Shown here: in pieces, positions 17,101-24,365 of the stretch
How the letters are laid out: every line of letters starts with the position of its first letter
Numbering within the stretch: position 1 is the first letter of the stretch
Made by a program: the position numbers and the translations under genes
NCBI RefSeq assembly: GCF_001571775.1
Contig: NZ_LRVM01000001.1
Location: 670,542 to 734,541 of the forward strand
DNA length: 64,000 nt
Reading direction: 5' to 3'
Source of the DNA: Anaerotignum neopropionicum
Lineage (GTDB): Bacteria > Bacillota > Clostridia > Lachnospirales > Anaerotignaceae
The notes under the pieces: generated by a model
The model's input: the letters and a program-made list of their open reading frames with translations, nothing else
The model's database searches: none
Told to the model about the DNA's origin: nothing

Positions 17101-17817
17101 ACCGAGGCGGATTTTACCGGCAGGAAGGAAGAAATTTTTGACTTGCTGAAATGGCAATATCCCCATATTGCGGCAGCAACCCTTTCCTCAAAGCTTTCCA
17201 TTTCCGAGGTGAAGCGGCGAAATATGGAGGAAATAACCGGCGAGGGGAGGCTGCCTAACGTAGAATTGAAGCTTCCCCAAGCTGTGAAAAAGGACAGGCC
17301 GTTAACTGCGGCGGAAATTGGTACGGCCATGCACGCAGTGATGGAGCATGCAGATTTTCGTGAGGAATATGACGAAGAAAAATTGGATGCTTTAATCGGA
17401 GAAATGATTACAAAAGGGAAGCTTTCCCAGAGGGAGGCTTTGGCATTAAAAAGGGATGAACTGCTGAAATTTTTTGCCTCTCCCTTAGCAAAACGCATGA
17501 GAACTGGGGATGCCATGGAGAAGGAGCGCTCCTTTGCCATGCTTGTAGCGGCAAAAAAGCTTTTTTTAGAGGATGTATACCAAGATGTTGATGACATGGT
17601 GTTATTAAACGGCATTATAGATTGTTACTTTTTAGAGGGCGAAAATATAATTCTTTTGGATTATAAAAGTGATAGAATGTATCAAGAGGAGGCTTTTCGC
17701 CAGCGGTACAAAACGCAGTTGGAATTATATCGGCGGGCGTTGGAGCAGGCTTTGGGCAAAACGGTAACAGAGGTTTATATTTATTCTTTTGCCATGGGGC
17801 GGGAGATTTTAATTTAG
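14146..17817 (+). CDS. addA: AddA, ATP-dependent helicase/nuclease subunit A
   Basis: A full-length 1223-residue AddA, the motor and nuclease subunit of the AddAB double-strand-break resection complex. UvrD-type motifs appear in order: SAAAGSGKTA (Walker A, Lys31), IMIDEYQDSN (Walker B), VGDVKQSIYRFR, MTIHKSKGLEFPVVF and LYVALTRAKEKL. The C-terminal RecB-type nuclease domain has GIIDCYF and LLDYKSD with its Asp and Lys. GGAGG lies 10 bases before the ATG. The partner gene addB, usually directly upstream, is absent here. The gene is followed 13 bases later by an EamA transporter gene. Confidence 0.95.
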   Translation: MGESRWTKEQLQAIEARGCDLLVSAAAGSGKTAVLVERIIRRITTDAPPMDIDRLLVVTFTKAAASEMSQRIGAAIAKKLEKEPQNLHLQNQLTLLARADIKTIHAFCLQTIREYYHLLDIDPAVRTGDPGEVKLLQQEVLEDYFEELYQKADEVFFRLLETFGEETKDSRLKELILQLYNFAQGYPDPVGLLEEMAEQFALEDGATVDSCRWIDIIREGIRGNVSFARDLLERAMKVAAATTGFEAYLECMEKEAEGLEGLEESLEYGYAQWHMAFIQTEFQRLPSYRGEEKEVAEEIKTLRNEAKEVRNKLGETYFSFGQEMQNELICSLYPVAKGLAQLVSGFLCRFQEAKKEKLMIDFHDYEHFCLQILVEKGSTVHHVIPTGAAEEVQKRYDEIMIDEYQDSNMVQEMILAAVSGESKGKNNRFMVGDVKQSIYRFRLAMPQLFNGKYQAYPLEEGGKCRKIILSKNFRSRKNVLDGANFLFRQLMSLEFGDVDYNDEAALYPGAVFPDTQALHGGANEVLLVESQSVLEEDDMEELEELNRRQLEAMAIANKIKEMMAEGFCVVDQERGSYRPLEYRDIAILLRSMKNWGTVLDDVFGQAGLPYYAETAEGYYDVPEVDTVLNLLRLLDNPRQDIPLISVLHSPLYSLSADDLMQMRLNGGNGLFFDCIEGYLKQGEDLKLKEKLQAFMEDLTKWRQKVKELTLHELLRYLYEESGYYDYVGMTAGGSLRQANLRLLLEKAEQFEKGSHKGLFFFVRYVEDMKTAEAESASAKLQSEGENLVRVMTIHKSKGLEFPVVFVADCGKQFNEMDARATVLTHQEWGFGMDYKDLERRAVYRTLSKTALAEVIRLENLSEELRVLYVALTRAKEKLILTGAVKDLEKAVKKWAGVAEGRESRLSVFRLRRCKRYLDWVMPALLRHPHGKGLCEKYEIPREAEIFPEEPSPWIFTLKDRGDILLRLAEEKAEAEEQENYFAQWNTEADFTGRKEEIFDLLKWQYPHIAAATLSSKLSISEVKRRNMEEITGEGRLPNVELKLPQAVKKDRPLTAAEIGTAMHAVMEHADFREEYDEEKLDALIGEMITKGKLSQREALALKRDELLKFFASPLAKRMRTGDAMEKERSFAMLVAAKKLFLEDVYQDVDDMVLLNGIIDCYFLEGENIILLDYKSDRMYQEEAFRQRYKTQLELYRRALEQALGKTVTEVYIYSFAMGREILI

Positions 17818-17830
17818 AGAGGATTTCGTT

Positions 17831-18736
17831 ATGGCTTATTTGTGGATTATTATTGCCGGTGCTTGCTGGGGGCTAATTGGTTTATTTTCTAAAGCAATTA
17901 CAAAGTTCGGTTTTACCGAAATGGAAATGCTATTTATTAAGGGCGTTGTGAGCGTAATATTTTTAGCGATCCTTCTTTTGGTAAAGGATAAAAAAAGCTT
18001 TCGGTTGAAAAAGAAAGGCGACCTCTTTTATTTTGTGGGTACAGGGATTTTAAGCTTTACTTTTTTTAGCTGGTGCTATTTAAAGGCCATCAACTTAACC
18101 AGTGTTGGGGTTGCAGCGGTTTTGCTATATACTGCCCCGACGATTGTTATGCTGCTATCCATTTTTTTATTCAAGGAACGGATGACAAAGCGTAAGGGAA
18201 TTGTTTTGCTTATGACTCTATGTGGGTGCGGATTGATTACAGGGCTTTTGGAAGGGCAATTTCTATTGACACCGTTAGGGCTTTTGGCAGGCTTGGGCTC
18301 CGGTTTTGGCTATGCATTATATAGTATTTTCGGAACATTTGCTTTGCGTAGAGGCTACAATTCCTTTACAATTTCTTTTTATACGTTTACCATGGCATCT
18401 GTATTCATGTGCTTTTGCGTGAATCCTGTGCATGTTGTGCTGCAAATTACAAGTACAGGGCAATGGCCCCTTTACATTACCTTTGCAGTCATGACTACGG
18501 TTGTGCCGTATTTATGCTATACAAAGGGCCTTAGCGGCTTGTCTGCCAGCAAGGCGTCGGTAACAGCTACAATAGAACCTGTGGTTGCGGCGATTGTAGG
18601 GATTTTGGTTTTCAAGGAAGGTATTACGATTTCAAAAATAGGGGGCATTTTACTGGTTGTTGGCGCTGTTGCGCTGATGAACCTAGGAAAAATGCCTGAG
18701 GCAGTGGAAATTGAGGAGAAAAGCGAGGAAGCATAA
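17831..18736 (+). CDS. EamA/DMT-family transporter
   Basis: A 301-residue membrane protein with ten predicted helices in two EamA repeats. Repeat one starts IIIAGACWGLIGLFSKAI; repeat two starts GLLAGLGSGFGYALYSIFG and ends VAAIVGILVFKEG. Drug/metabolite transporters of this kind export or import small metabolites such as amino acids, but the substrate cannot be told. It begins 13 bases after addA, so the two share a transcript. A weak hairpin with AAGGATGG paired to CCATCCTT (about 18739-18761) follows the stop. Confidence 0.85.
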   Translation: MAYLWIIIAGACWGLIGLFSKAITKFGFTEMEMLFIKGVVSVIFLAILLLVKDKKSFRLKKKGDLFYFVGTGILSFTFFSWCYLKAINLTSVGVAAVLLYTAPTIVMLLSIFLFKERMTKRKGIVLLMTLCGCGLITGLLEGQFLLTPLGLLAGLGSGFGYALYSIFGTFALRRGYNSFTISFYTFTMASVFMCFCVNPVHVVLQITSTGQWPLYITFAVMTTVVPYLCYTKGLSGLSASKASVTATIEPVVAAIVGILVFKEGITISKIGGILLVVGAVALMNLGKMPEAVEIEEKSEEA

Positions 18737-18738
18737 AA

Positions 18739-18764
18739 AAGGATGGCCTAGGGCCATCCTTTCA
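18739..18764 (+). terminator. Hairpin after the EamA gene, possible terminator
   Basis: AAGGATGGCC and GGCCATCCTT form a ten-base stem with a three-base loop. The T run is only three bases, so termination is likely weak. Confidence 0.5.
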
Positions 18765-18902
18765 AAGCGTAGAAAAAGTCAAAACTTTGAGTGTTTTGCT
18801 TTCGAATACCTACAAGGGTTTCACTCATTGATCCGCTAAAACCCCATAAATATGTGGTTTTAATAAAAGTTTTTGGTTTTGTTTTTTTCAAAAAGCAGGT
18901 GG

Positions 18903-18990
18903 GGGGTCATCACTTTTGCTGTGCAAAAGCCGGCTTCGCCGTCTGTCCTATCTTGGGAAGTGAGAGGGCAACGCCCAAGGTTTGTATGCA
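18903..18990 (-). repeat. Dispersed intergenic hairpin repeat, copy C (inverted)
   Basis: On the minus strand it reads CCCAAGATAGG, then CGGC-GAA-GCCG and CTTTTGC-ACA-GCAAAAG, then GTGATGACC. Relative to copies A and B the first stem has paired A-to-G and T-to-C changes that keep the pairing. A further hairpin, AAAACCCCATA with TATGTGGTTTT, lies at about 18838-18861. GGGC-AAC-GCCC lies at about 18967-18977. The rest of the 322-base gap has no supported gene. Confidence 0.75.
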
Positions 18991-19028
18991 GACGATGAAA
19001 AAAGTTTGAAGGAATTGAGTTTTTTAAA

Positions 19029-19055
19029 GGGTGTCGACAAAGTCGACACCCTTTT
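19029..19055. terminator. Bidirectional terminator between convergent genes
   Basis: GGGTGTCGAC (19029-19038) and GTCGACACCC (19042-19051) form a perfect ten-base stem with a three-base loop. TTTT follows on the plus side and AAA precedes, so it can serve the M23 gene as well. Confidence 0.8.
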
Positions 19056-19058
19056 GGT

Positions 19059-20066
19059 TTACTGATAATCCATAGGGTCTTGAAAAACCCCATTTAATAT
19101 GACTTCATAGTGGCAATGAATTCCTGTAGATTGGCCTGTAGCACCCGTTGTTGCAATGACATCGCCTTTTTTTACAACATCCCCCGGGGATACCAGGTTT
19201 TCCGTATTGTGGGCATAGCGTGTAACAAAGCCGCTTCCGTGATCAATTAATACATAGTTGCCATATGCACAATGGTAATCGGCTTCTATCACGGTTCCTG
19301 CTGCAGTTGCAACAATAGGAAGAATACGGCTGCGTGTGGATATGTCAACACCATAATGGACTCTGCCATCGCTAATGGATGAAAGTCCATTGGGGTTAAA
19401 CAAGGAGGAAAGCATTCCGTTAACAGGCAGGCCGCTTGGGATGTTACTATATGCCGAAAGGGTTTCGGTAACGTCGGTTGCCACCACAGAAAACGATAAG
19501 CCAGTTTGGTTTATGCGGGAATCAATACGATCCAGCTGAACACCTAGGGATGTAACCTTATTGAAGGAAGTGGTTACAATAGGAGTGAAGTTAGCGGCTG
19601 CAGGTTTTGCTTCTACAAAACAACTGGCAACGGCGTTGTAAATTTCTGCTGAAGCGTTATCGTTTGCGCTAATATGGTTTAACTGGTCGTTTAAGCTGTT
19701 TTTTACATCTTCCAACTCGTTAATTTTTTGTTCCAATTCCGCCGCTTTTTCTTGCAGGGAATCAATATTTTGTGTATATTCGGTATGCTCATCTTGCAAA
19801 ACCTCTGAGGTTTGCTCTAATTTTCGATTGGTACGTTCCGCCTCCATTAGTTCTTGCTGTGAGGCTAGCAATTCGTTTTTCGTATGAAAATAGGAACCAA
19901 GGGTAACGGCAGATCCGCCGATAAACACACAAGCAGCAACACAAATTGCCAGAGTATGTTCTTTTTTTAAATGAAAGGCTTTTTGGTTCCCTTTGTGTGA
20001 AATATGGAGAGACAAAAAGTGTTTCGAAGACTGATTATCTGGTGATAGCTTTTCGTTGGGTTCCAT
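19059..20066 (-). CDS. Membrane-anchored M23 peptidase with coiled coil
   Basis: A 335-residue protein. There is a cytoplasmic N-terminus, one membrane helix (about 40-60), a coiled coil (about 65-135, with EELEQKINELEDVKNSLNDQ-like heptads), a linker, and a C-terminal LytM/M23 domain. The zinc-site residues are seen in VHYGVDI and IHCHYEV, with a core HGSGFVTRYAHN. It probably cleaves peptidoglycan cross-bridges at the membrane, or acts as an EnvC/SpoIIQ-like activator or scaffold. The ATG at 20066 has AAAGGA upstream; the frame extends 15 codons further without a better site. It is a single gene on the minus strand. Confidence 0.85.
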   Translation of the reverse strand: MEPNEKLSPDNQSSKHFLSLHISHKGNQKAFHLKKEHTLAICVAACVFIGGSAVTLGSYFHTKNELLASQQELMEAERTNRKLEQTSEVLQDEHTEYTQNIDSLQEKAAELEQKINELEDVKNSLNDQLNHISANDNASAEIYNAVASCFVEAKPAAANFTPIVTTSFNKVTSLGVQLDRIDSRINQTGLSFSVVATDVTETLSAYSNIPSGLPVNGMLSSLFNPNGLSSISDGRVHYGVDISTRSRILPIVATAAGTVIEADYHCAYGNYVLIDHGSGFVTRYAHNTENLVSPGDVVKKGDVIATTGATGQSTGIHCHYEVILNGVFQDPMDYQ

Positions 20067-20350
20067 TGGTTTATCCTTTCTAATTAAATTATATGTAACA
20101 TTATAGTACAAAAATTGGTAATTGTAAATATTTATTTCATTAAAAATTCAAATTTGTTAACAATTAGTTAATAATTGTTGATTTGCTTTCTAAGAGTAAC
20201 AAAATATGGTATGATGTGAAAGGCCGTCAAAGCGGTTTTCACTATGAGAATTCTGTTAAAAATACGCAATCTGTTTTCATGAAAAAAAATGAAGAACTGT
20301 AACTGAGAGGAAGTTTGCTGCTTTTTATTACGGTGGAAGGGGTTGTTTTT

Positions 20351-20599
20351 GTGAATATGGAACCAAAAAAAGTGATGCAATATGTAAAAGCAGGTTTTAT
20401 AGTTTTAAATGTAGGAAGGCATGCTTTTTCATTGCTTTGGCGACGATTATTTTGTAAAAATAAAAAACAAAATACACAAATGAAAAAATATAAAAAACAA
20501 AAAAGTTGGCACGGATTTGCTCTGGCGAAAAGAGGCGTTTTCAAGGGAACAAAAATGGGCCATAGGGTGTTACGAATTATAAAAGAATATTATTTTTAG
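20351..20599 (+). CDS. Small basic hypothetical protein (82 aa), uncertain
   Basis: The GTG at 20351 has AAGGGG 8 bases upstream. The product is very basic, with many Lys and Arg (KNKKQNTQMKKYKKQKSW), and has one moderately hydrophobic stretch. No family is recognised. It ends 23 bases before the next gene with no terminator between, so it could be its first operon gene or a chance ORF in a leader. The 284-base gap upstream (20067-20350) shows a TATGAT at 20210-20215 without a good -35. Confidence 0.35.
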   Translation: MNMEPKKVMQYVKAGFIVLNVGRHAFSLLWRRLFCKNKKQNTQMKKYKKQKSWHGFALAKRGVFKGTKMGHRVLRIIKEYYF

Positions 20600-20622
20600 A
20601 AATAATACAAGGAGGCTTTAAA

Positions 20623-22653
20623 TTGGAAGAACAAAGAAAAGAAGGACAGGAGTTGGCAGATACTTCTGTGGATAAGGAAATAAAAAGTGTGGAAAGCAAT
20701 GTGGATGAAGCAGAACAGGATGTAGATAACATGGGGACAAAACAGGCCGCTGTGGATAATAATTTAGAAAATGTGGATAATTCTGTGGAAAAGCAGGTGA
20801 AAGATGGGGATGGATCTGTGGAAACGGAAGTGGAGCCTGTGGATTTCTACGAGAATGAAGATGAGAATGACGGTAACACTGTGGAAGAACCTGTGGAAAA
20901 TGTGGATAATTCCGCCTGGGATGTGGAAAATAATTCAGATGTTCCTAATAAAAAAGGTGGAATTTGGTGGAAGATAGTTTTAGGACTGGTTGTATTTGCC
21001 GGTTTTTTGGGCTACTGTTGGTATGCCACAGGCGGGGGTTTTGGAAAAAATAAGGATATCGCCCTAACCTACGCAAAGGACAATGGCTTGTATATTTTCG
21101 ATTTAAAAAATGAGCCTTATTTGGTGAATGATTCCATTAGCGTTGGCGGTGAATATAATTATTATTACTCCGCTTGGGGTGCAATGGCATCGGAGGATAA
21201 TGAGGCGTTATATTATTTAGTTGGAATAAATGAGGATAATGTCGGTAATTTATATTACAAAAATATAAAAAACAAAGAATCAGAAGGCGTTATCATTGCA
21301 GAAAATGTATTTCACTTTATTACAAGTACAGATGGCAAGGAATGCGTTTATTTAGTGAAAAATGGAGCGGCAATTGATTTATACCTTTATCGTGACGGCC
21401 AAAGCAGGCTGATTAGTGACGGCATTTTGCAGCAAAACGGTGCTTATGATTTAAGCGAAGATGGTTCTTATATTTTATTTAGAAAAAGCAACAACGATCA
21501 AGTTGCTCTTTATGCAAGTGTTATTGGGCAAGAGGAACCCATTAAGCTGTCCGATTCCGTTGTTTTGGATTTAATAACACAAAAAACCAATGTTACTTAT
21601 TATTTGGAGCAGCAAGGAGATTCCTATCAGCTCTTTAAATATGCGCCGGGAAATGCTCCCCAATTGGTCGCCGAAAAGGTTACCTATGCTGAGCTAATGC
21701 CCAATGGTCAGGATGTATTATATTGTGCGATGAGGGCAAAGGATAGTGATCTTGCTCAGCTGATTGAAGATGATATTACGGATTTATCCGCTTATGACGA
21801 AAAGCGTCAGGCTGAAATTCAAGAAATGCGAAGCAAAATGAGTGAGGAAGAAGGCTTAGACCCTATTTTTCAAGATTGCTATGTAATCACCTCCGCAGGA
21901 ACAAAGAAGATTCAGGGTGCTGTGGTTTCAGCGGTTTCCTTGGAAGGAAAAAGCGGATTTGTTGTAGGATATTCTATGGATGAGCCTCAGGCTGTGAAAT
22001 TATCTGAAATCAGTTCCTTCGATGAGGCGTTATACGCCTATTATTCTGAATTAATGTATGGAGAAAAACAAGTATTTGTTGCAGATAAGGCCGGCAATGT
22101 GTATACTTTACAAGATAAGGGCGTGGATCCCACCTCCATTAAGGTTTCTAATGATGGTAAAATTGCCGCTTATTTCGTACAAGGGGAACAAAACGGTGAA
22201 AATGTGCTAATGGTAAAGGCGCTTGATGGTAAAAGCGAGGCCGTAGAGGTGCAAAAGGGAGTAGAAACCATAAGCTTTTTGGGAGATAGTGAGGCTTTGG
22301 CATACTTTTACAATTATAATGGCGGTTTGGGCAGTGTAGGCCTGTTTGCAGAGAATGCTTCTCAAGAGATTGCTCAAAATGCAGTGGGCTTCTATACGTC
22401 TACCGACAGAAAAGAGATGTTTTATTTGGCGGAGCTGGATACCACAACAGGCAGAGGCACGCTGATTCAGTATGACGGAAAAGAAAAACAAGAAATTGAT
22501 CAGGATGTTTTTAGCTTCCAATACAAAGAAAACGGAAAGCTCGCATATTTAAAGAATTACGACATCAATAAGGAAATTGGAGATTTGTACTATTACGATG
22601 GAAAAACCACACGTTTGGTGGATTCCGGTGTGACAGCAATTTATATGTATTGA
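20623..22653 (+). CDS. Single-pass membrane protein with acidic repeat N-terminus and propeller-like extracellular domain
   Basis: A 676-residue protein started by TTG 20623 behind AAGGAGG. Residues 1-108 are acidic and repetitive (VDN/VEN/VEE units from repeated TGTGGA hexamers). There is one membrane helix at about 115-137. Residues 145-676 have repeated beta-strand modules of the TolB/DUF5050 type (DNGLYIFDLKNEPYLV, DGKECVYLVKNGAAIDLYLY, ENGKLAYLKNYD), as in a beta-propeller. Function is unknown; such proteins may bind cell-wall or extracellular ligands. It is followed 17 bases later by tsaE, so it may share a transcript with the tsaE-tsaB-rimI genes. Confidence 0.7.
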   Translation: MEEQRKEGQELADTSVDKEIKSVESNVDEAEQDVDNMGTKQAAVDNNLENVDNSVEKQVKDGDGSVETEVEPVDFYENEDENDGNTVEEPVENVDNSAWDVENNSDVPNKKGGIWWKIVLGLVVFAGFLGYCWYATGGGFGKNKDIALTYAKDNGLYIFDLKNEPYLVNDSISVGGEYNYYYSAWGAMASEDNEALYYLVGINEDNVGNLYYKNIKNKESEGVIIAENVFHFITSTDGKECVYLVKNGAAIDLYLYRDGQSRLISDGILQQNGAYDLSEDGSYILFRKSNNDQVALYASVIGQEEPIKLSDSVVLDLITQKTNVTYYLEQQGDSYQLFKYAPGNAPQLVAEKVTYAELMPNGQDVLYCAMRAKDSDLAQLIEDDITDLSAYDEKRQAEIQEMRSKMSEEEGLDPIFQDCYVITSAGTKKIQGAVVSAVSLEGKSGFVVGYSMDEPQAVKLSEISSFDEALYAYYSELMYGEKQVFVADKAGNVYTLQDKGVDPTSIKVSNDGKIAAYFVQGEQNGENVLMVKALDGKSEAVEVQKGVETISFLGDSEALAYFYNYNGGLGSVGLFAENASQEIAQNAVGFYTSTDRKEMFYLAELDTTTGRGTLIQYDGKEKQEIDQDVFSFQYKENGKLAYLKNYDINKEIGDLYYYDGKTTRLVDSGVTAIYMY

Positions 22654-22670
22654 AAATGAGGTTGAAACGT

Positions 22671-23108
22671 ATGAAAAAAGTTTGGGAAACCTTTTCTCCC
22701 CAAGAAACGGAGGCCCTAGGTGAAAAAATGGGGCAGGATGCCAAGCCTGCCCAAGTGTTTTGCCTAGATGGCGACCTTGGTGTGGGGAAAACCGTTTTTA
22801 CGAAGGGGTTTGCAAGGGGTCTTGGTATTATGGAACATATCACAAGCCCCACCTTTACAATCATAAACGAATACATGGGAAGAATGCCCTTGTATCATTT
22901 TGATGTTTATCGTATTTCCTGCGAAGAAGAGCTGGACGATACGGGCTACGAGGAGTATTTTTACGGGGAAGGGGTTTCTCTGGTGGAATGGGGGGTATTA
23001 TTCCCTGATTTAATGCCAAAAGATGCCATTCACATTAATATAGAAAAAGATTTCTCAAAGGGCGAGGATTATCGCCGGATTACCGTCAGCCAGGGGGAAG
23101 ATGTATGA
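22671..23108 (+). CDS. tsaE: tRNA threonylcarbamoyladenosine biosynthesis ATPase TsaE
   Basis: A 145-residue P-loop ATPase with LDGDLGVGKTVFTKGFARGL (Walker A), SPTFTIINEY and LYHFDVYR. With TsaB and TsaD it makes the t6A37 base of ANN-decoding tRNAs. ATG 22671 is chosen, with GAGGTTG at 22657-22663 upstream; other in-frame starts at 22650 and 22656 overlap the previous stop or that site. Its last four bases overlap the start of tsaB. Confidence 0.93.
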   Translation: MKKVWETFSPQETEALGEKMGQDAKPAQVFCLDGDLGVGKTVFTKGFARGLGIMEHITSPTFTIINEYMGRMPLYHFDVYRISCEEELDDTGYEEYFYGEGVSLVEWGVLFPDLMPKDAIHINIEKDFSKGEDYRRITVSQGEDV

Positions 23109-23821
23109 AAATATTGGCCATTGATACAACAGGGCAAACTGCCAGTGCAGCCATTGTGGAAGAGGACAAGCTTATTGCTGAATTTACGCTGAATTATAAA
23201 TTGACACATAGCCAGACAATCCTGCCAATGATCGATGAAATTTGTGAAAAATCGGAAACCAAACCGGGAGAGGTTGACTATATTGCCTGCGCTTGCGGCC
23301 CCGGTTCCTTTACGGGTTTGCGTATTGGCGCGGCAACGGTAAAAGGATTGGCCTTGGCGTTGGGGAAGGAACTTGTTCCCGTTCCCACATTGGATGCTTT
23401 GGCATATAATGTGTTTGAAACAGAAAATATTATTTGTCCGATTATGGATGCAAGGCGCAGTCAGGTTTATACAGCTTTCTATCATTGGGAAAACGGGAAA
23501 TTGTGTCGTTTGACCGAAATGCTGGCCATAAGTATTGAAGAAGTGCTACGGATGGCAGAAGGCTATGGACAAAAGGTTATTTTTTTAGGAGACGGCGTAC
23601 CGGTTCACCGGGATAGGCTATCCCGTTACCCTGATTTTCTCTATGCACCTGCCCACTGTTCTTTGCAAAGAGCTGCATCGGTTGCGGCTTTGGCTATGGT
23701 TTTGGCAAGGGAAGGAAAGGCTGTAGCAGGCAATGCTTTTGAACTGATCTACTTGAGAAAATCCCAAGCGGAGAGGGAAAGAGAAGCACACTTGCAAGGA
23801 GAGGGGGAAAAAAATGATTAA
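23105..23821 (+). CDS. tsaB: tRNA threonylcarbamoyladenosine biosynthesis protein TsaB
   Basis: A 238-residue actin-like/ASKHA-fold protein. It begins MKILAIDTTGQTASAAIV and has HSQTILPMID, CACGPGSFTGLRIG and KGLALAL, the standard TsaB landmarks. It is the scaffold partner of TsaD in t6A synthesis. It overlaps tsaE by four bases and rimI by eight, so the three are translationally coupled. tsaD is not in the window. Confidence 0.93.
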   Translation: MKILAIDTTGQTASAAIVEEDKLIAEFTLNYKLTHSQTILPMIDEICEKSETKPGEVDYIACACGPGSFTGLRIGAATVKGLALALGKELVPVPTLDALAYNVFETENIICPIMDARRSQVYTAFYHWENGKLCRLTEMLAISIEEVLRMAEGYGQKVIFLGDGVPVHRDRLSRYPDFLYAPAHCSLQRAASVAALAMVLAREGKAVAGNAFELIYLRKSQAEREREAHLQGEGEKND

Positions 23822-24293
23822 GATTGTACCAATGCAAGAGGAGCATATTGACGGGGTTCTGGTGGTGGAGGAAGAGGCGTTTTCAATCCCCTGGACCAGA
23901 AAGGACTTTGAACGTGAAGTAAAAGAAAATGCTATGGCGATCTATTTTGTTGCCATGGACGGAGAAAAGGTAGTTGGCTACGCAGGAATGTGGCATGTCA
24001 TTACGGAGGGTCACATTACCAATGTTGCTGTTTTGCGGGAATATCGCAGGCAGGGGATTGGAGATCTTTTGATGGTGAGCATGGAGAATGCAGCGGCAGA
24101 AAAGGAAATGATCGGGATTACCCTTGAGGTTCGCATTAACAACGAACCCGCCCAGAGATTGTATCATAAATACGGCTTCCGTGCAGAAGGAATTCGGAAA
24201 AATTATTATTCCGATACCAATGAAGATGCCGTAATCATGTGGAAATATTATCCTGTTTATGAGGATTACGAGGAACATTGCAATAAAGGATAA
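23814..24293 (+). CDS. rimI: Ribosomal protein S18-alanine N-acetyltransferase RimI
   Basis: A 159-residue GNAT acetyltransferase. EEEAFSIPWTRKDFE near the start and VLREYRRQGIGDLLM (acetyl-CoA pyrophosphate loop, R-x-x-Q/G-x-G/A) are typical. LEVRINNEPAQRLYHKYGF matches RimI closely. It would acetylate the N-terminal Ala of S18. Placement next to tsaB is common in bacteria. No terminator separates it from the Lon-type gene 72 bases downstream, but a GC-poor gap with a new AGGAGG site lies between. Confidence 0.88.
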   Translation: MIKIVPMQEEHIDGVLVVEEEAFSIPWTRKDFEREVKENAMAIYFVAMDGEKVVGYAGMWHVITEGHITNVAVLREYRRQGIGDLLMVSMENAAAEKEMIGITLEVRINNEPAQRLYHKYGFRAEGIRKNYYSDTNEDAVIMWKYYPVYEDYEEHCNKG

Positions 24294-24365
24294 GAAAATG
24301 TCGGCCAAGGGTGCATCTAAATAAGAACGCCAGGTGCCGATATTTTTGAAAGGAGGAGAAGAAGG

